Shown: piece after piece, positions 25,650 through 33,920 of the stretch
How the letters are laid out: every line of letters starts with the position of its first letter
Position numbering within the stretch: position 1 is the first letter of the stretch
Assembly (NCBI RefSeq): GCF_018324205.1
Contig: NZ_AP023356.1
Coordinates: 4,729,501 to 4,793,500, forward strand
Length of the DNA stretch: 64,000 nucleotides
Direction: 5' to 3'
Origin: Actinoplanes ianthinogenes
GTDB lineage: Bacteria; Actinomycetota; Actinomycetes; Mycobacteriales; Micromonosporaceae
Notes under the pieces: model-generated
Told to the model about the DNA's origin: nothing
Database searches by the model: none
Seen by the model: the letters and a program-made list of their open reading frames with translations, nothing else
Position numbers and translations under genes: made by a program

Positions 25650-25751
25650 GCAAAACGCCGCCGGTGAGGAGGCAAGTGAGTTTGCGACGCCGGCGGGGTG
25701 TGCCGGTGGCGGAAACTTGCCTGCCTCCTCACCGGTTACTAGGCGTTTTGC
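25650..25751. repeat. Long imperfect inverted repeat (about 28-bp arms) between two genes
   Basis: The left arm is GCAAAACGCC (25650-25659) plus CCGGTGAGGAGGCAAGT (25661-25677). The right arm is the complement, ACTTGCC-TGCC-TCCTCACCGG (25715-25735) and GGCGTTTTGC (25742-25751). It is interrupted by a 4-base duplication and a 6-base spacer. The 37-bp loop itself contains a weaker CGCCGGC/GCCGGTGGCG dyad. It could be a bidirectional terminator, a cruciform-forming site or a decayed element end. The remainder of 25575-25938 holds no gene that I can support. Confidence 0.6.
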
Positions 25752-25938
25752 CGCGGAGCGAAGCGGAGCCAGTAGGCACAGACCCTTCCGGGCCGGGCTG
25801 GCCGCTGGCGCGTCCAGGACGCCCGACCCGAAAGGGCGACGTCCGCGGGTGGTCACGATCCGCCAAAACCAAACCCCGCGCGTCAGCAAGCGTCGACGCG
25901 AACGCGTTCGATCAGGGCCGGCACCAGCGGCGAGTCCG

Positions 25939-26577
25939 TCAGAAGGCGCCGGCTCGCACGCGTTCGCGGGCTCGGTCGATCGGGGCGAGCACCAGCGGGG
26001 CGAGGCGGCTGTGGCGCAGGACGGCACGGACGCCGATCGTGACGACCGCGGCGGCGACCAGCGTGATGGCGACGCCGGCGAAGCCGGTGAACCCGGTGGT
26101 GGCCGGGACGCCGTCGCCGGGCAGGTGGACCAGGCCGGCCGCGAGCGGCAGACCGACCACCGCGGCCAGGCCGGCGACCTGCAGCGGGGCGGCGATCAGC
26201 GGGTGCGCCGCGGCGGCCCGCAGGCCCGGCGGCACCGGCGCCAGCGGCGCGGTCGCGAAGGCGCCCGCCCCGCGGCGCACCCGGCTCAGCCGGCGCAGTC
26301 CGGCGGTCAGCACGATCAGCGCGGGCACGGCCGGGAGCAGTGCCGCCGTGGGCGCCGCGGAGACCCCCGGAGTCAGCGCGGTGACCACCGGCACCGCGAC
26401 GAAGACCGCCGCGCCCGCGGCGATCAGGCCGGTGAGCAGCCGGGCCCGGCGACGCATGTGCAGCGCGGTGCCGGCCGTCGAGAGCCCGTCGGCCAGCAGT
26501 CCGGCGGTAAGCCAGACGACGGCGAGAGTGCCGATCAGAGTCACGTCCACAGCGGTGTCCACATCGACAGCGTTCAC
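25939..26577 (-). CDS. Hypothetical integral membrane protein
   Basis: A 212-residue protein (MNAVDVDTAVDVTLIGTLAV) with about five hydrophobic segments: LIGTLAVVWLTAGLLADGL, TGLIAAGAAVFVAVPVVTAL, APTAALLPAVPALIVLTAG, PLQVAGLAAVVGLPLAAGL and GVAITLVAAAVVTIGVRAV. The loops are Arg-rich, and it ends RARERVRAGAF. I recognise no family. The GTG start at 26577 is the first in frame with normal codon bias. It stands alone between the long inverted repeat and the glycosyltransferase gene. Confidence 0.65.
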   Translation of the reverse strand: MNAVDVDTAVDVTLIGTLAVVWLTAGLLADGLSTAGTALHMRRRARLLTGLIAAGAAVFVAVPVVTALTPGVSAAPTAALLPAVPALIVLTAGLRRLSRVRRGAGAFATAPLAPVPPGLRAAAAHPLIAAPLQVAGLAAVVGLPLAAGLVHLPGDGVPATTGFTGFAGVAITLVAAAVVTIGVRAVLRHSRLAPLVLAPIDRARERVRAGAF

Positions 26578-26751
26578 CCGGCGGGCCCGCGGCGAAACCG
26601 GGATATGCCCCCAGCACCTACCCGTAGGGGTTACGTGCTGCGGACAGTAAGCATCCGAGCACTCGGCGCCACCGTCCGAACGGCCTTTGTGGACGAACCG
26701 GCAACCGGGGGTGTGATCAGCGCCCCAGTGTCGGTTCCCGGACGATTCTGA

Positions 26752-27624
26752 TCAGACGGCGAAGCCGTGGACCTGCTCGCCGCTCGGCGCGGCCGGGGTC
26801 GCCTTCCACAGGCCGGTCTTCTGCGCGGCCAGCCGGGAGAGATAGGCCGGGTTCAGCAGCACGTATCGCTTCCACAGGCGCTTCGGCTCCAGGCCGAGCC
26901 GCCACAGCCACTCCAGGGCGTACTTCTGCATCCACGCGGGCGGGTTCTTCAGCAGCCCGGCGTGGTAGTCGAACGCGGCGCCGACGGCGAGCAGCGGCAT
27001 GTCCAGCAGCGGCCGCATCGCGTAGGTGAAGACCTCCTGCCGCGGGCAGCCGAGCCCGACCAGCACGACCCGCGCGCCGGACGCCTTGATCCGCTCGGCG
27101 ATCTCGACCTCCTCACCCGGCTGGGCGCCCCGGAACTTGGACGCCTCCACCCCGGCGATCTTCAGTGCCGGGAACATCCCGAGCAGCGCCGGCACCAGGC
27201 GGTCCAGGGTCGGCTGGGTCGAGCCGTACAGATAGATGGGCAGCCCCTCGGCCGCCGCCTGCTCGACCACCTTGAGGGTCAGGGTGGGCCCGTAGACCCG
27301 GTCGGTCAGCCCGGCCCCGTGCAGCAGGTTCAGCGCCCAGCGCACCGGCTGCCCGTCCGGCGTCACCAGGTCGAACGAATTCAGCCGGGCCTCGTGGGCC
27401 GGATCCTGCACCCCGGTCATCACCCCGTGCACGGCCAGCGCGGTGACCGCGTACGGCCGCCCCTCGCGGGCCGCCGCGATGATCCGCTCGGTGGCCGACG
27501 CATAGTCCGTCGCATCCACCAGCACCCCAAGGACGTTGCGCTTCCCCTGGTCAACTCCAGCAGGCACAGCGGACACGACCACACCCCACGCTCGAACGGA
27601 ACTTCCCGACAGGCGGGCGAGCAT
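26752..27624 (-). CDS. WecB/TagA/CpsF-family glycosyltransferase
   Basis: A GT26-family enzyme of 290 residues from ATG at 27624; in-frame extension to 27666 is possible. Motifs are NVLGVLVDATDYASATERII, the TPDGQPVRWALNLLHG loop with the TPDG active-site region, VYGPTLTLKVVE, IYLYGSTQPTLDRLV, VVLVGLGCPRQEVFTYAM and AVGAAFDYHAGLLKN. The end, LEWLWRLGLEPKRLWKRYVL, is the conserved GT26 C-terminal tail. Such enzymes add N-acetylmannosamine-type residues to undecaprenyl-linked precursors at the membrane face in teichoic acid or exopolysaccharide synthesis. No partner polysaccharide genes lie nearby, so the substrate is open. Confidence 0.9.
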   Translation of the reverse strand: MLARLSGSSVRAWGVVVSAVPAGVDQGKRNVLGVLVDATDYASATERIIAAAREGRPYAVTALAVHGVMTGVQDPAHEARLNSFDLVTPDGQPVRWALNLLHGAGLTDRVYGPTLTLKVVEQAAAEGLPIYLYGSTQPTLDRLVPALLGMFPALKIAGVEASKFRGAQPGEEVEIAERIKASGARVVLVGLGCPRQEVFTYAMRPLLDMPLLAVGAAFDYHAGLLKNPPAWMQKYALEWLWRLGLEPKRLWKRYVLLNPAYLSRLAAQKTGLWKATPAAPSGEQVHGFAV

Positions 27625-27815
27625 ACCGCCGCCCACAACTTCACCCCATCGTTGACGCCCCACCAAAGGACGACCTCACGAAAGAGAGCCAGAAACGTGC
27701 GCCCAGGCCGTACGGAAACCGGATCTTGATCGAAGATTTCGATGTCCGAAGGACGAGCCCCCACCGAAGCGGACCGTGACGATCGCCACCCGCCGCGCCC
27801 ACCGTGACGCGGGGT

Positions 27816-27879
27816 CTCCGGGGGCTCGGCCCCCGGAGCAGATATGACGAGAGGCCCCCGGTCCGCGCTGTTCGCGGAC
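27816..27879 (-). terminator. Double-hairpin module downstream of tRNA-Leu
   Basis: Hairpin 1 (27816-27838) is CTCCGGGGGC-TCG-GCCCCCGGAG with a perfect 10-bp stem. Hairpin 2 (27861-27879) is GTCCGCG-CTGTT-CGCGGAC, extended by GGCCC/GGGCC outer pairing. It lies 21 bp past the tRNA 3' end. The same two hairpins at nearly the same spacings follow tRNA-Gly at 53590-53650. It is probably a termination or 3'-processing signal. Confidence 0.7.
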
Positions 27880-27900
27880 AGAGGGCCCCCGGCCTTCTCG

Positions 27901-27983
27901 TGGGGATGGGGGGAGTTGAACCCCCACGTCCTTTCGGACACACGGACCTGAACCGTGCGCGTCTGCCATTCCGCCACATCCCC
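27901..27983 (-). tRNA. tRNA-Leu (anticodon CAG)
   Basis: The reverse strand folds as an 83-nt class II tRNA. The acceptor GGGGATG pairs with CATCCCC, and the discriminator is A. The anticodon stem CACGG/CCGTG holds a TTCAGGT loop with anticodon CAG, reading CUG. A variable arm (GTCCGAAAGGAC) marks a leucine or serine type, and the T arm is GGGGG-TTCAACT-CCCCC. CCA is not encoded. It is the only RNA gene between the glycosyltransferase gene and the fhaA operon. Confidence 0.95.
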
Positions 27984-28096
27984 ATGTGACTTGGTCGCCT
28001 AAGATCATATAGCTGGTCTCGGTGACCTTTGAAACCGCCCCCTGCGGGGCTGTTTCTGGTTACTGCCTGCGACAGACTACGCTGTCGCACGTCACT

Positions 28097-28123
28097 AAGC
28101 GAGTTGAGTACCAAGCGAGTTGA
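28097..28123 (+). repeat. Direct repeat upstream of fhaA
   Basis: AAGCGAGTTGA occurs at 28097-28107 and again at 28113-28123, a 16-bp period, about 140 bp before the fhaA start. Two tandem half-sites at this spacing could be an activator or sigma-factor contact, or chance. The rest of the 280-bp tRNA-fhaA interval shows no gene. Confidence 0.4.
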
Positions 28124-28263
28124 TATCGCCCCGCGACGGAGGAAACACTAGCACGACGCTGTGGGGCGTCATACGAGGGTCAGAAGTGCCGGCTGCTCTT
28201 GGGCTACAGATGCGCAAGCGGTCGCCGGATACCATCATGTCCTCGGAACCCGAGGAGGAGCCG

Positions 28264-29034
28264 GTGAGCGTGCTGCAGCGCTTTGAGAAGCGATTGGAAG
28301 GCCTGGTCGAGGGGGCCTTCGCCAAGGTGTTCAAGGGTGTCGTGCACCCTGTGGAGATCCTGAATGCCATGCAGCGGGAGGCCGAGGCACACAAGGCCAT
28401 CCTCGCCGGTGGCCGCACCCTCGTGCCCAACCGCTACGTGATCGATCTGTCGCCTTACGACCACGGTCGTCTGGCGCCCTACGCGGCTGCCCTGGCGCAG
28501 GAGCTGGCGCAGTCGCAGGCCGAGTTCATCGGCGAGCAGGCCTGGACGGTCTACGGCGACGTGATCGTCGAGATCGAGCGCGGTGACGGCCTGGACACCG
28601 GCATGTTCCGGGTGACCGCGGAGGTCTACACCGGTGGCGAGGTCGCCCCGGTGCAGCAGCCGGCCTACGACGCCGGCCCGCAGTACTCGCCTTATGACCA
28701 GCACGGCGGTCACGGTGGTTACCCGCCGCCGCACGGTGGTCACGGCGGCCCGCGCAGCGTCGGCCTGGTCTCCGGCGACGGCCGGACCTACCCGCTCCAG
28801 ATGGGCTCGACCGTGATCGGCCGAGGCGACCAGGCGAACCTGCGCCTGCCGGACGTCGGCATCTCGCGTCGTCACGCCCGACTGGACTACGACGGCAACC
28901 AGGTCGTGCTGACCGACCTCGGCTCCACGAACGGGACGATGGTCAACGGCCAGCGCGTCTCCGCCGTGGCGCTGAACCCGGGCGACATGATCCAGCTCGG
29001 CACGACCACGCTGACCTTCCGAGTGGACGGCTAG
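28264..29034 (+). CDS. fhaA: FhaA: DUF3662 and FHA domain protein
   Basis: A 256-residue phosphothreonine-binding adaptor. The N-terminal DUF3662 domain begins MSVLQRFEKRLEGLVEGAFA and runs to about residue 120. A His/Gly-rich linker (YDQHGGHGGYPPPHGGHGG) follows, then an FHA domain at about 168-256 with IGRGDQANLRLPDVGISRRH and DLGSTNGTMVNGQRV (Arg, Ser, Asn-Gly signature). In mycobacteria FhaA binds phosphorylated MviN/MurJ and controls peptidoglycan synthesis. GTG at 28264 is chosen because GAGGAG lies 5 nt upstream and homologues start at this point; an ATG at 28240 is in frame. It is the first gene of the seven-gene operon. Confidence 0.95.
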   Translation: MSVLQRFEKRLEGLVEGAFAKVFKGVVHPVEILNAMQREAEAHKAILAGGRTLVPNRYVIDLSPYDHGRLAPYAAALAQELAQSQAEFIGEQAWTVYGDVIVEIERGDGLDTGMFRVTAEVYTGGEVAPVQQPAYDAGPQYSPYDQHGGHGGYPPPHGGHGGPRSVGLVSGDGRTYPLQMGSTVIGRGDQANLRLPDVGISRRHARLDYDGNQVVLTDLGSTNGTMVNGQRVSAVALNPGDMIQLGTTTLTFRVDG

Positions 29035-29039
29035 CGGTC

Positions 29040-29522
29040 TTGCCCGAATTCGTCCTCACCGTCGCCCGGTTCGGCTTCCTGATCCTGCTGTGGATCTTCG
29101 TGTTCACAGTGGTCGGGGTGATCCGGCGGGACCTCTTCGCGGGGGCCCGGTCGAAGAGCATCGTCGCCAGCCCTCGGGGGGTGGGTGGCGCGATCCTCCA
29201 GGGCCGGCCGGCGAAGGCCAAGCGCGGTAAGGCGGCACGGCAACTGGTGGTGACCGCCGGCCAGCTGGCCGGCACGCGGATCACCCTCGGCGAGGCCCCG
29301 ATCACTATCGGTCGCGCCGAGGATTCGACCCTGGTCATCACCGACGATTTCGCGTCGGCCCGGCATGCCCGGCTGGTGCCTCGGGACGGTCAGTGGTTCG
29401 TCGAGGACCTCGGCTCGACCAACGGCACCTACCTCGATCGCGGTAAGGTCTCCGGACCCACCCCAGTCCCCCTTGGCGTCCCGATCCGGATCGGACGCAC
29501 GTCTCTCGAGTTACGGCCATGA
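29040..29522 (+). CDS. fhaB: FhaB: membrane-anchored FHA protein
   Basis: A 160-residue FHA protein (FipA/FhaB type) from a TTG start at 29040, 5 bp after fhaA. The N-terminal helix FLILLWIFVFTVVGVI (about 13-28) anchors it in the membrane, and RRDLFAGARSKS follows on the cytoplasmic side. The FHA domain occupies about 70-160, with IGRAEDSTLVITDDFASARH and DLGSTNGTYLDRGKV. The mycobacterial orthologue is a septal FtsZ/FtsQ-linked substrate of PknA/PknB. The stop overlaps the phosphatase ATG. Confidence 0.95.
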   Translation: MPEFVLTVARFGFLILLWIFVFTVVGVIRRDLFAGARSKSIVASPRGVGGAILQGRPAKAKRGKAARQLVVTAGQLAGTRITLGEAPITIGRAEDSTLVITDDFASARHARLVPRDGQWFVEDLGSTNGTYLDRGKVSGPTPVPLGVPIRIGRTSLELRP

Positions 29523-30889
29523 CCCTGACCCTGCGCTATGCCGCTCAGAGCGACCGCGGTCTGATCCGAGACCTGAACCAGGACTCCGTCTACGCCGGGC
29601 CGCGGCTGCTTGCTGTCGCGGACGGCATGGGCGGCATGGCCGCCGGTGATGTCGCTTCCAACATCGTCATCGCCGCGATGGCGCCACTCGACGACGACGT
29701 CCCCGGGGACGCGCTGGTCGACGCGCTGCGGCACGCCGTCGGCACCGCGAACCAGCAGTTGCGGGACACCGTCGACGCCAACCCTCAGCTGGAGGGGATG
29801 GGCACCACGCTGACCGCGGTGCTCTTCACCGGCAGCAAGTTCGGCATGGTGCACATCGGCGACTCGCGGGCCTACCTGCTCCGCAAGGGTGAGTTCGCGC
29901 AGATCACCAAGGACGACACGTACGTTCAGATGCTGGTCGACGAGGGCCGGGTCAGTCCCGAGGAGGCGAGCAGCCACCCGCAGCGGTCGCTGCTCACCCG
30001 GGCGCTGGACGGCCGCGACATCGACCCGGAGTACTCGGTGCGCCAGGTGCTCAAGGGCGATCGGTACCTGATCTGCAGCGACGGCCTGTCCGGCGTGGTC
30101 AGCGGCGAGACCATCGGCCAGACGATGCGGGAGATCGCCGACCCGAAAGCGTGCGTCGAGCGGCTGGTGCAGCTCGCCCTGCGCGGCGGCGGCCCGGACA
30201 ACATCACCGTGGTGATCGCCGACGCGACCGACGCGGACATCGTCGAGCAGGCGCCGATCGTCGGCGGTGCGGCCTCCCTCGACCGGGGCAACACCACCGT
30301 GGCGGACGCCTCCACCCCGGCATCCCGGGCGGCCGCGCTGAAACAGCCGCCGCCGCGCCCGGCCCAGCCGGAGACCGAGACCTTCGACCGTGATCCGGAG
30401 CCGGCCGGTCATCCGGTCCGGACCACCCTGCTGGTCCTGGTGCTGCTCGGTGTGCTGGGCGGTGGCCTCTGGGCCGGCTGGCAGTACACCCAGGATCAGT
30501 ATTACGTCGGCGCGACCGAGGGCGGCCAGCTGGCCATCTTCCGCGGCGTGCCGGGACAGATCGCCGGACTCGACCTCTCCACGGTGAGCGAGACCAGCAC
30601 CGTCCGCCTCGACGACCTGACCACGGTCGCCCAGGAGCGGGTCAAGGAGGGTATTCACGCCGGCAGCCAGGTCGAGGCGCGCAACACGCTCACCGACCTG
30701 ACGAACGACGAGCCGTCCAATCCGAACCTGAAGCCGGTCTGTGCGGTGGCCGGTGCCACGCCGACCGCGTCGACCCCGGTGCGGCCGGCCGTGACCACCG
30801 CCACGTCAGCTCCGGGAACCGCGCCGAGCGTTCAACCGTCCGAGAGCGGGTCGACGGCTGCCGACAACGGCTGCCGGACCGCTGACTGA
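29519..30889 (+). CDS. pstP: PstP: PP2C-type Ser/Thr phosphatase
   Basis: A 456-residue membrane phosphatase that reverses PknA/PknB phosphorylation. The catalytic domain (about 1-240) has RDLNQDSVYAGPRLLAVADG with the metal ligand Asp35, GMGGMAAGD, MVHIGDSRAYLLRKGEF, LTRALDG, LICSDGLSGVVSG and GGGPDNITVV. A juxtamembrane linker follows, then one helix, TTLLVLVLLGVLGGGLWAGW, at about 302-321, and an extracellular tail to 456 rich in Thr and Pro with a terminal Cys. Its ATG overlaps the fhaB stop by 4 bp. Confidence 0.95.
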   Translation: MTLTLRYAAQSDRGLIRDLNQDSVYAGPRLLAVADGMGGMAAGDVASNIVIAAMAPLDDDVPGDALVDALRHAVGTANQQLRDTVDANPQLEGMGTTLTAVLFTGSKFGMVHIGDSRAYLLRKGEFAQITKDDTYVQMLVDEGRVSPEEASSHPQRSLLTRALDGRDIDPEYSVRQVLKGDRYLICSDGLSGVVSGETIGQTMREIADPKACVERLVQLALRGGGPDNITVVIADATDADIVEQAPIVGGAASLDRGNTTVADASTPASRAAALKQPPPRPAQPETETFDRDPEPAGHPVRTTLLVLVLLGVLGGGLWAGWQYTQDQYYVGATEGGQLAIFRGVPGQIAGLDLSTVSETSTVRLDDLTTVAQERVKEGIHAGSQVEARNTLTDLTNDEPSNPNLKPVCAVAGATPTASTPVRPAVTTATSAPGTAPSVQPSESGSTAADNGCRTAD

Positions 30890-30917
30890 GCACGGCCTAC
30901 AACGTCTGGGGATTTTC

Positions 30918-32423
30918 TTGACAGCGCCCGCCGTACCGGCTCCTTCACCCGCCTCCACGGGTGAGATGTCGCGTATCCCGGGGTTGAAGACTCGCCGTAA
31001 TGCCGAGCTCGGGCTGCTGGCCTTGGCCATGCTGCTCGTCGCCGCGTTCGGCGCGACCGTGGAAGCGAACAAGTACGACAAGCTCCAGCCGAACTTCTGG
31101 GTCCCGGCCGCACTGCTGAGCATCCTCTTCCTCGGCCTGCACCTGGTGGTGCGCTACGTCGCGCCCTACGCGGACCCGGTACTCCTCCCGATGGTCGCCC
31201 TGATCAACGGCATCGGTGTGGCGTTCCTGCGGCGCATCGACATCGCCAACGCGATCAACGACAAGGAGGGCCCGCCGGGGATCTTCTCCGGGATCGGCGG
31301 TCGCCAGCTCGCCTGGACCCTGATCGCGCTGATCCTGGCCGCGGCGCTGCTCCTGCTGATCCGCGACCACCGCAACGTGTCGAAGTACGCGTACACGCTC
31401 GGTCTCACCGGCATCGTGCTGATGATGATCCCGGCCGTGCTGCCCGGCAGCCTCTCCGAGGTGAACGGCGCCAAGCTGTGGATCAAGCTGGGCGCCTTCT
31501 CGATCCAGCCCGGCGAGTTCGCCAAGCTGATGCTGGTCACCTTCTTCGCGTACTACCTGGTCCGCAAGCGCGAGGTGCTCTCGCTGGCCAGCAAGCGCTT
31601 CCTCGGCATCGACTTCCCGCGCGGCCGTGACCTCGGCCCGGTCGTCACGGTGTGGCTGTTCAGCCTCCTGGTCCTGGTCTTCGAGAAAGACCTCGGCACC
31701 GCGCTGCTCTACTTCGGCCTGTTCGTGGTGACGCTCTACGTCGCCACCGAGCGGTCCAGCTGGCTGATCATCGGCCTGCTGCTGTTCTTCGGCGGCGTCT
31801 ACCTGGCATATCTTCTGGGTGCCTCGGTCGGCGGCCCGTTCGCGAACTTCTACGACCGCGCCCAGATCTGGCTGGACCCGTTCTCGCAGGCCAACTACGA
31901 GCGGGTCAGCGGCAACAGCTATCAGCTGGTCCAGGGCCTGCTCGGGCTGGGCACCGGCGGCCTGTTCGGCACCGGACCGGGCGCGGGCTCGCCGCTGTCC
32001 GTGCCCGAGGTGCAGAACGACTTCATCTTCGCCGGCCTGGGCGAGGAGATCGGCCTCTTCGGCCTCTCCGCCCTGCTGGTCTGCTACATGCTGATCGCGA
32101 TCCGCGGCCTGCGCGCCGCGATCGGGGTGCGTGACTCGTTCGGCAAGCTGGTCGCGGGCGGTCTCTCGTTCACCCTCGGCCTCCAGGTCTTCGTGATCCT
32201 CGGCGGCATCACCGGGCTGATCCCGCTGACCGGTCAGACCACGCCGTTCCTCTCCTCCGGCGGTTCCTCGCTGATGGCGAACTGGCTGCTGATCGCGATG
32301 CTGCTGCGCATCTCGAACGCGGCCCGGGGCCCGGCGACCGGCGGCGGTGGCCCGGCCCGGCCGGGTCCGAAGAAAGCACCCACCCAGTTGCACGGCGCCA
32401 TGACGGAGGTGATCAAGCCGTGA
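30918..32423 (+). CDS. rodA: RodA: SEDS-family peptidoglycan glycosyltransferase
   Basis: A 501-residue FtsW/RodA/SpoVE protein with about 10-12 membrane segments, polymerising lipid II during elongation with the PBP encoded next. Typical signatures are NGAKLWIKLGAFSIQPGEFA with the KLML continuation, FEKDLGTALLYFGLFVVTLY, NSYQLVQGLLGLGTGGLFGT, VQNDFIFAGLGEEIGLFGL and ITGLIPLTGQTTPFLSSGGS. TTG at 30918 gives a 16-residue Ala/Pro leader; ATG at 30966 (MSRIPGLKTRRN) is an alternative. The C-terminal tail is Gly/Pro-rich. The stop overlaps the pbpA GTG. Confidence 0.94.
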   Translation: MTAPAVPAPSPASTGEMSRIPGLKTRRNAELGLLALAMLLVAAFGATVEANKYDKLQPNFWVPAALLSILFLGLHLVVRYVAPYADPVLLPMVALINGIGVAFLRRIDIANAINDKEGPPGIFSGIGGRQLAWTLIALILAAALLLLIRDHRNVSKYAYTLGLTGIVLMMIPAVLPGSLSEVNGAKLWIKLGAFSIQPGEFAKLMLVTFFAYYLVRKREVLSLASKRFLGIDFPRGRDLGPVVTVWLFSLLVLVFEKDLGTALLYFGLFVVTLYVATERSSWLIIGLLLFFGGVYLAYLLGASVGGPFANFYDRAQIWLDPFSQANYERVSGNSYQLVQGLLGLGTGGLFGTGPGAGSPLSVPEVQNDFIFAGLGEEIGLFGLSALLVCYMLIAIRGLRAAIGVRDSFGKLVAGGLSFTLGLQVFVILGGITGLIPLTGQTTPFLSSGGSSLMANWLLIAMLLRISNAARGPATGGGGPARPGPKKAPTQLHGAMTEVIKP

Positions 32424-33919
32424 ATGCCCCCCTGCGCAAGTCCGGCGTGGTCCTCTTCGTCCTGTTCGGCCTGATCTTTGCGAACCTGAACTGGATCCAG
32501 GGCTACAAGGCCGACGAGTACCGCACCCACCCGTGGAACGGACGGGTGAAGGTCGCTGAGTACGAACGCCCCCGCGGCGTCATCGAGGCCGGCGGCAATG
32601 CCCTTGCCCAGAGCAAGGAGACCGACGACACCCTGAAGTACCTCCGGGTGTACCCGAAGAAGGAGATCTACGCTCCGGTCCTCGGCTACAAGCCGGTCAA
32701 CCTCGGTGCGGTCGGCATCGAGGAGACCGAGAACGACTTCCTCTCCGGGGAGAGCGACAAGCTGATCGGTGACCGGATCACCGACATGTTCACCGGGGAG
32801 AAGACCGGTGGCGGCAACGTGCTGCTCTCGCTGAACACCGACGCTCAAGAGGTCGCCTGGAAACAGATGATCAATAACGAGCGCGGGGCGAAAAAGGGTG
32901 CGGCGGTCGCCCTCGACCCGCGGACCGGTGCGATCCAGGCGCTGGTCTCGATGCCCAGTTACGACCCGAACCAGCTGGTCACCCACGACAAGAACGCGGC
33001 CGCGAAGGCGTACAAGGAGCTGAACGCGGACAAGGATCAGCCGATGCTGAACCGGGCGCTGTCGCAGACCCTGCCGCCCGGTTCGACGTTCAAGGTGGTC
33101 GTCTCGGCGGCCGCCCTGGAGAGCGGGTACGGCGTCGACACCGAGATCCCGGCCGGCGGCGTCTACAAAGAGGGCGGCGCGGTCATCCGCAACGCCGAGG
33201 ACGAGGTCTGCCCGGGCGGCGAGGTCACCCTCAAGGAGGCGCTGACCGAGAGCTGCAACACCGGGTACGCCAAGCTCGGCGTGAAGCTCGGCGCCGCGAA
33301 GGTCAAGCAGAAGGCGAAAGACTTCGGCTTCGAAGAGAGCGACCTGCGGATCGGCAACCTGGAGAGCAAGGACGGCCTGTCGGTGGCGGCCAGCCACACC
33401 GGCGACATCGCGAACCCGGACGGCAGCACCGACAAGTCGGCGCTGGCGCAGTCCTCGATCGGGCAGCGGGACGTGCGGATGACCCCGTTGCAGGGCGCGC
33501 TGATCGCCGCCACGGTGGCCAACGGCGGTGATCAGATGCGGCCGTACCTGGTGCAGAAACTGCTCAGCTCGGAACGCCGGACGATCTACACCGCCTCGCC
33601 GCAGAAGAAGAGCAGCCCGATCGACAGCAAGGTCGCCGGCCAGCTCAAAGAGATGATGGTCAGCGTCGTCGAGAACGGCACCGGCAAGAAGGCGCAGGTC
33701 GACGGTCTCACCATCGGTGGCAAGACCGGGACCGCGCAGAACGCCGAGGGTGCCGACCCGCACGGGTGGTTCATCGGCTTCGCGTTCAACGACAAGGGTG
33801 AAGCGGTCTCCGCGGTCTGCGTCATGCTGGAGAACGTCTCCGGTGGCCACGCCAGCGCCGAAGCGGCCCGCATCGCCGGACTCATCATGAAGGCCGCTGC
33901 CGGCGGGGGAGGAAAGTGA
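32420..33919 (+). CDS. pbpA: PbpA: class B penicillin-binding protein
   Basis: A 499-residue monofunctional transpeptidase. An N-terminal anchor (VVLFVLFGLIFANLNWIQGY) precedes the dimerisation domain, which includes RPRGVIEAGGNALAQS and GAVGIEETENDFLSGE. The penicillin-binding domain has SxxK as STFK (Ser222, Lys225), SxN as SCN (Ser278) and KTGT from Lys435. It crosslinks stem peptides in partnership with RodA. The GTG start overlaps the rodA TGA. The length matches mycobacterial PbpA (491). Confidence 0.96.
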   Translation: MNAPLRKSGVVLFVLFGLIFANLNWIQGYKADEYRTHPWNGRVKVAEYERPRGVIEAGGNALAQSKETDDTLKYLRVYPKKEIYAPVLGYKPVNLGAVGIEETENDFLSGESDKLIGDRITDMFTGEKTGGGNVLLSLNTDAQEVAWKQMINNERGAKKGAAVALDPRTGAIQALVSMPSYDPNQLVTHDKNAAAKAYKELNADKDQPMLNRALSQTLPPGSTFKVVVSAAALESGYGVDTEIPAGGVYKEGGAVIRNAEDEVCPGGEVTLKEALTESCNTGYAKLGVKLGAAKVKQKAKDFGFEESDLRIGNLESKDGLSVAASHTGDIANPDGSTDKSALAQSSIGQRDVRMTPLQGALIAATVANGGDQMRPYLVQKLLSSERRTIYTASPQKKSSPIDSKVAGQLKEMMVSVVENGTGKKAQVDGLTIGGKTGTAQNAEGADPHGWFIGFAFNDKGEAVSAVCVMLENVSGGHASAEAARIAGLIMKAAAGGGGK

Positions 33920-33920
33920 C

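Noticed and set aside
25883..26617. Longer reverse frame overlapping the membrane-protein gene
   Set aside because: It lies in a different frame with Arg/Gly-rich composition. The 25939-26577 frame shows clear membrane segments and normal bias.
27804..27989. Short open frame across tRNA-Leu (also one at 53504-53716 across tRNA-Gly)
   Set aside because: These peptides are translations of tRNA sequence and its terminator (GNRTRT-type ends). The tRNA genes explain the conservation.
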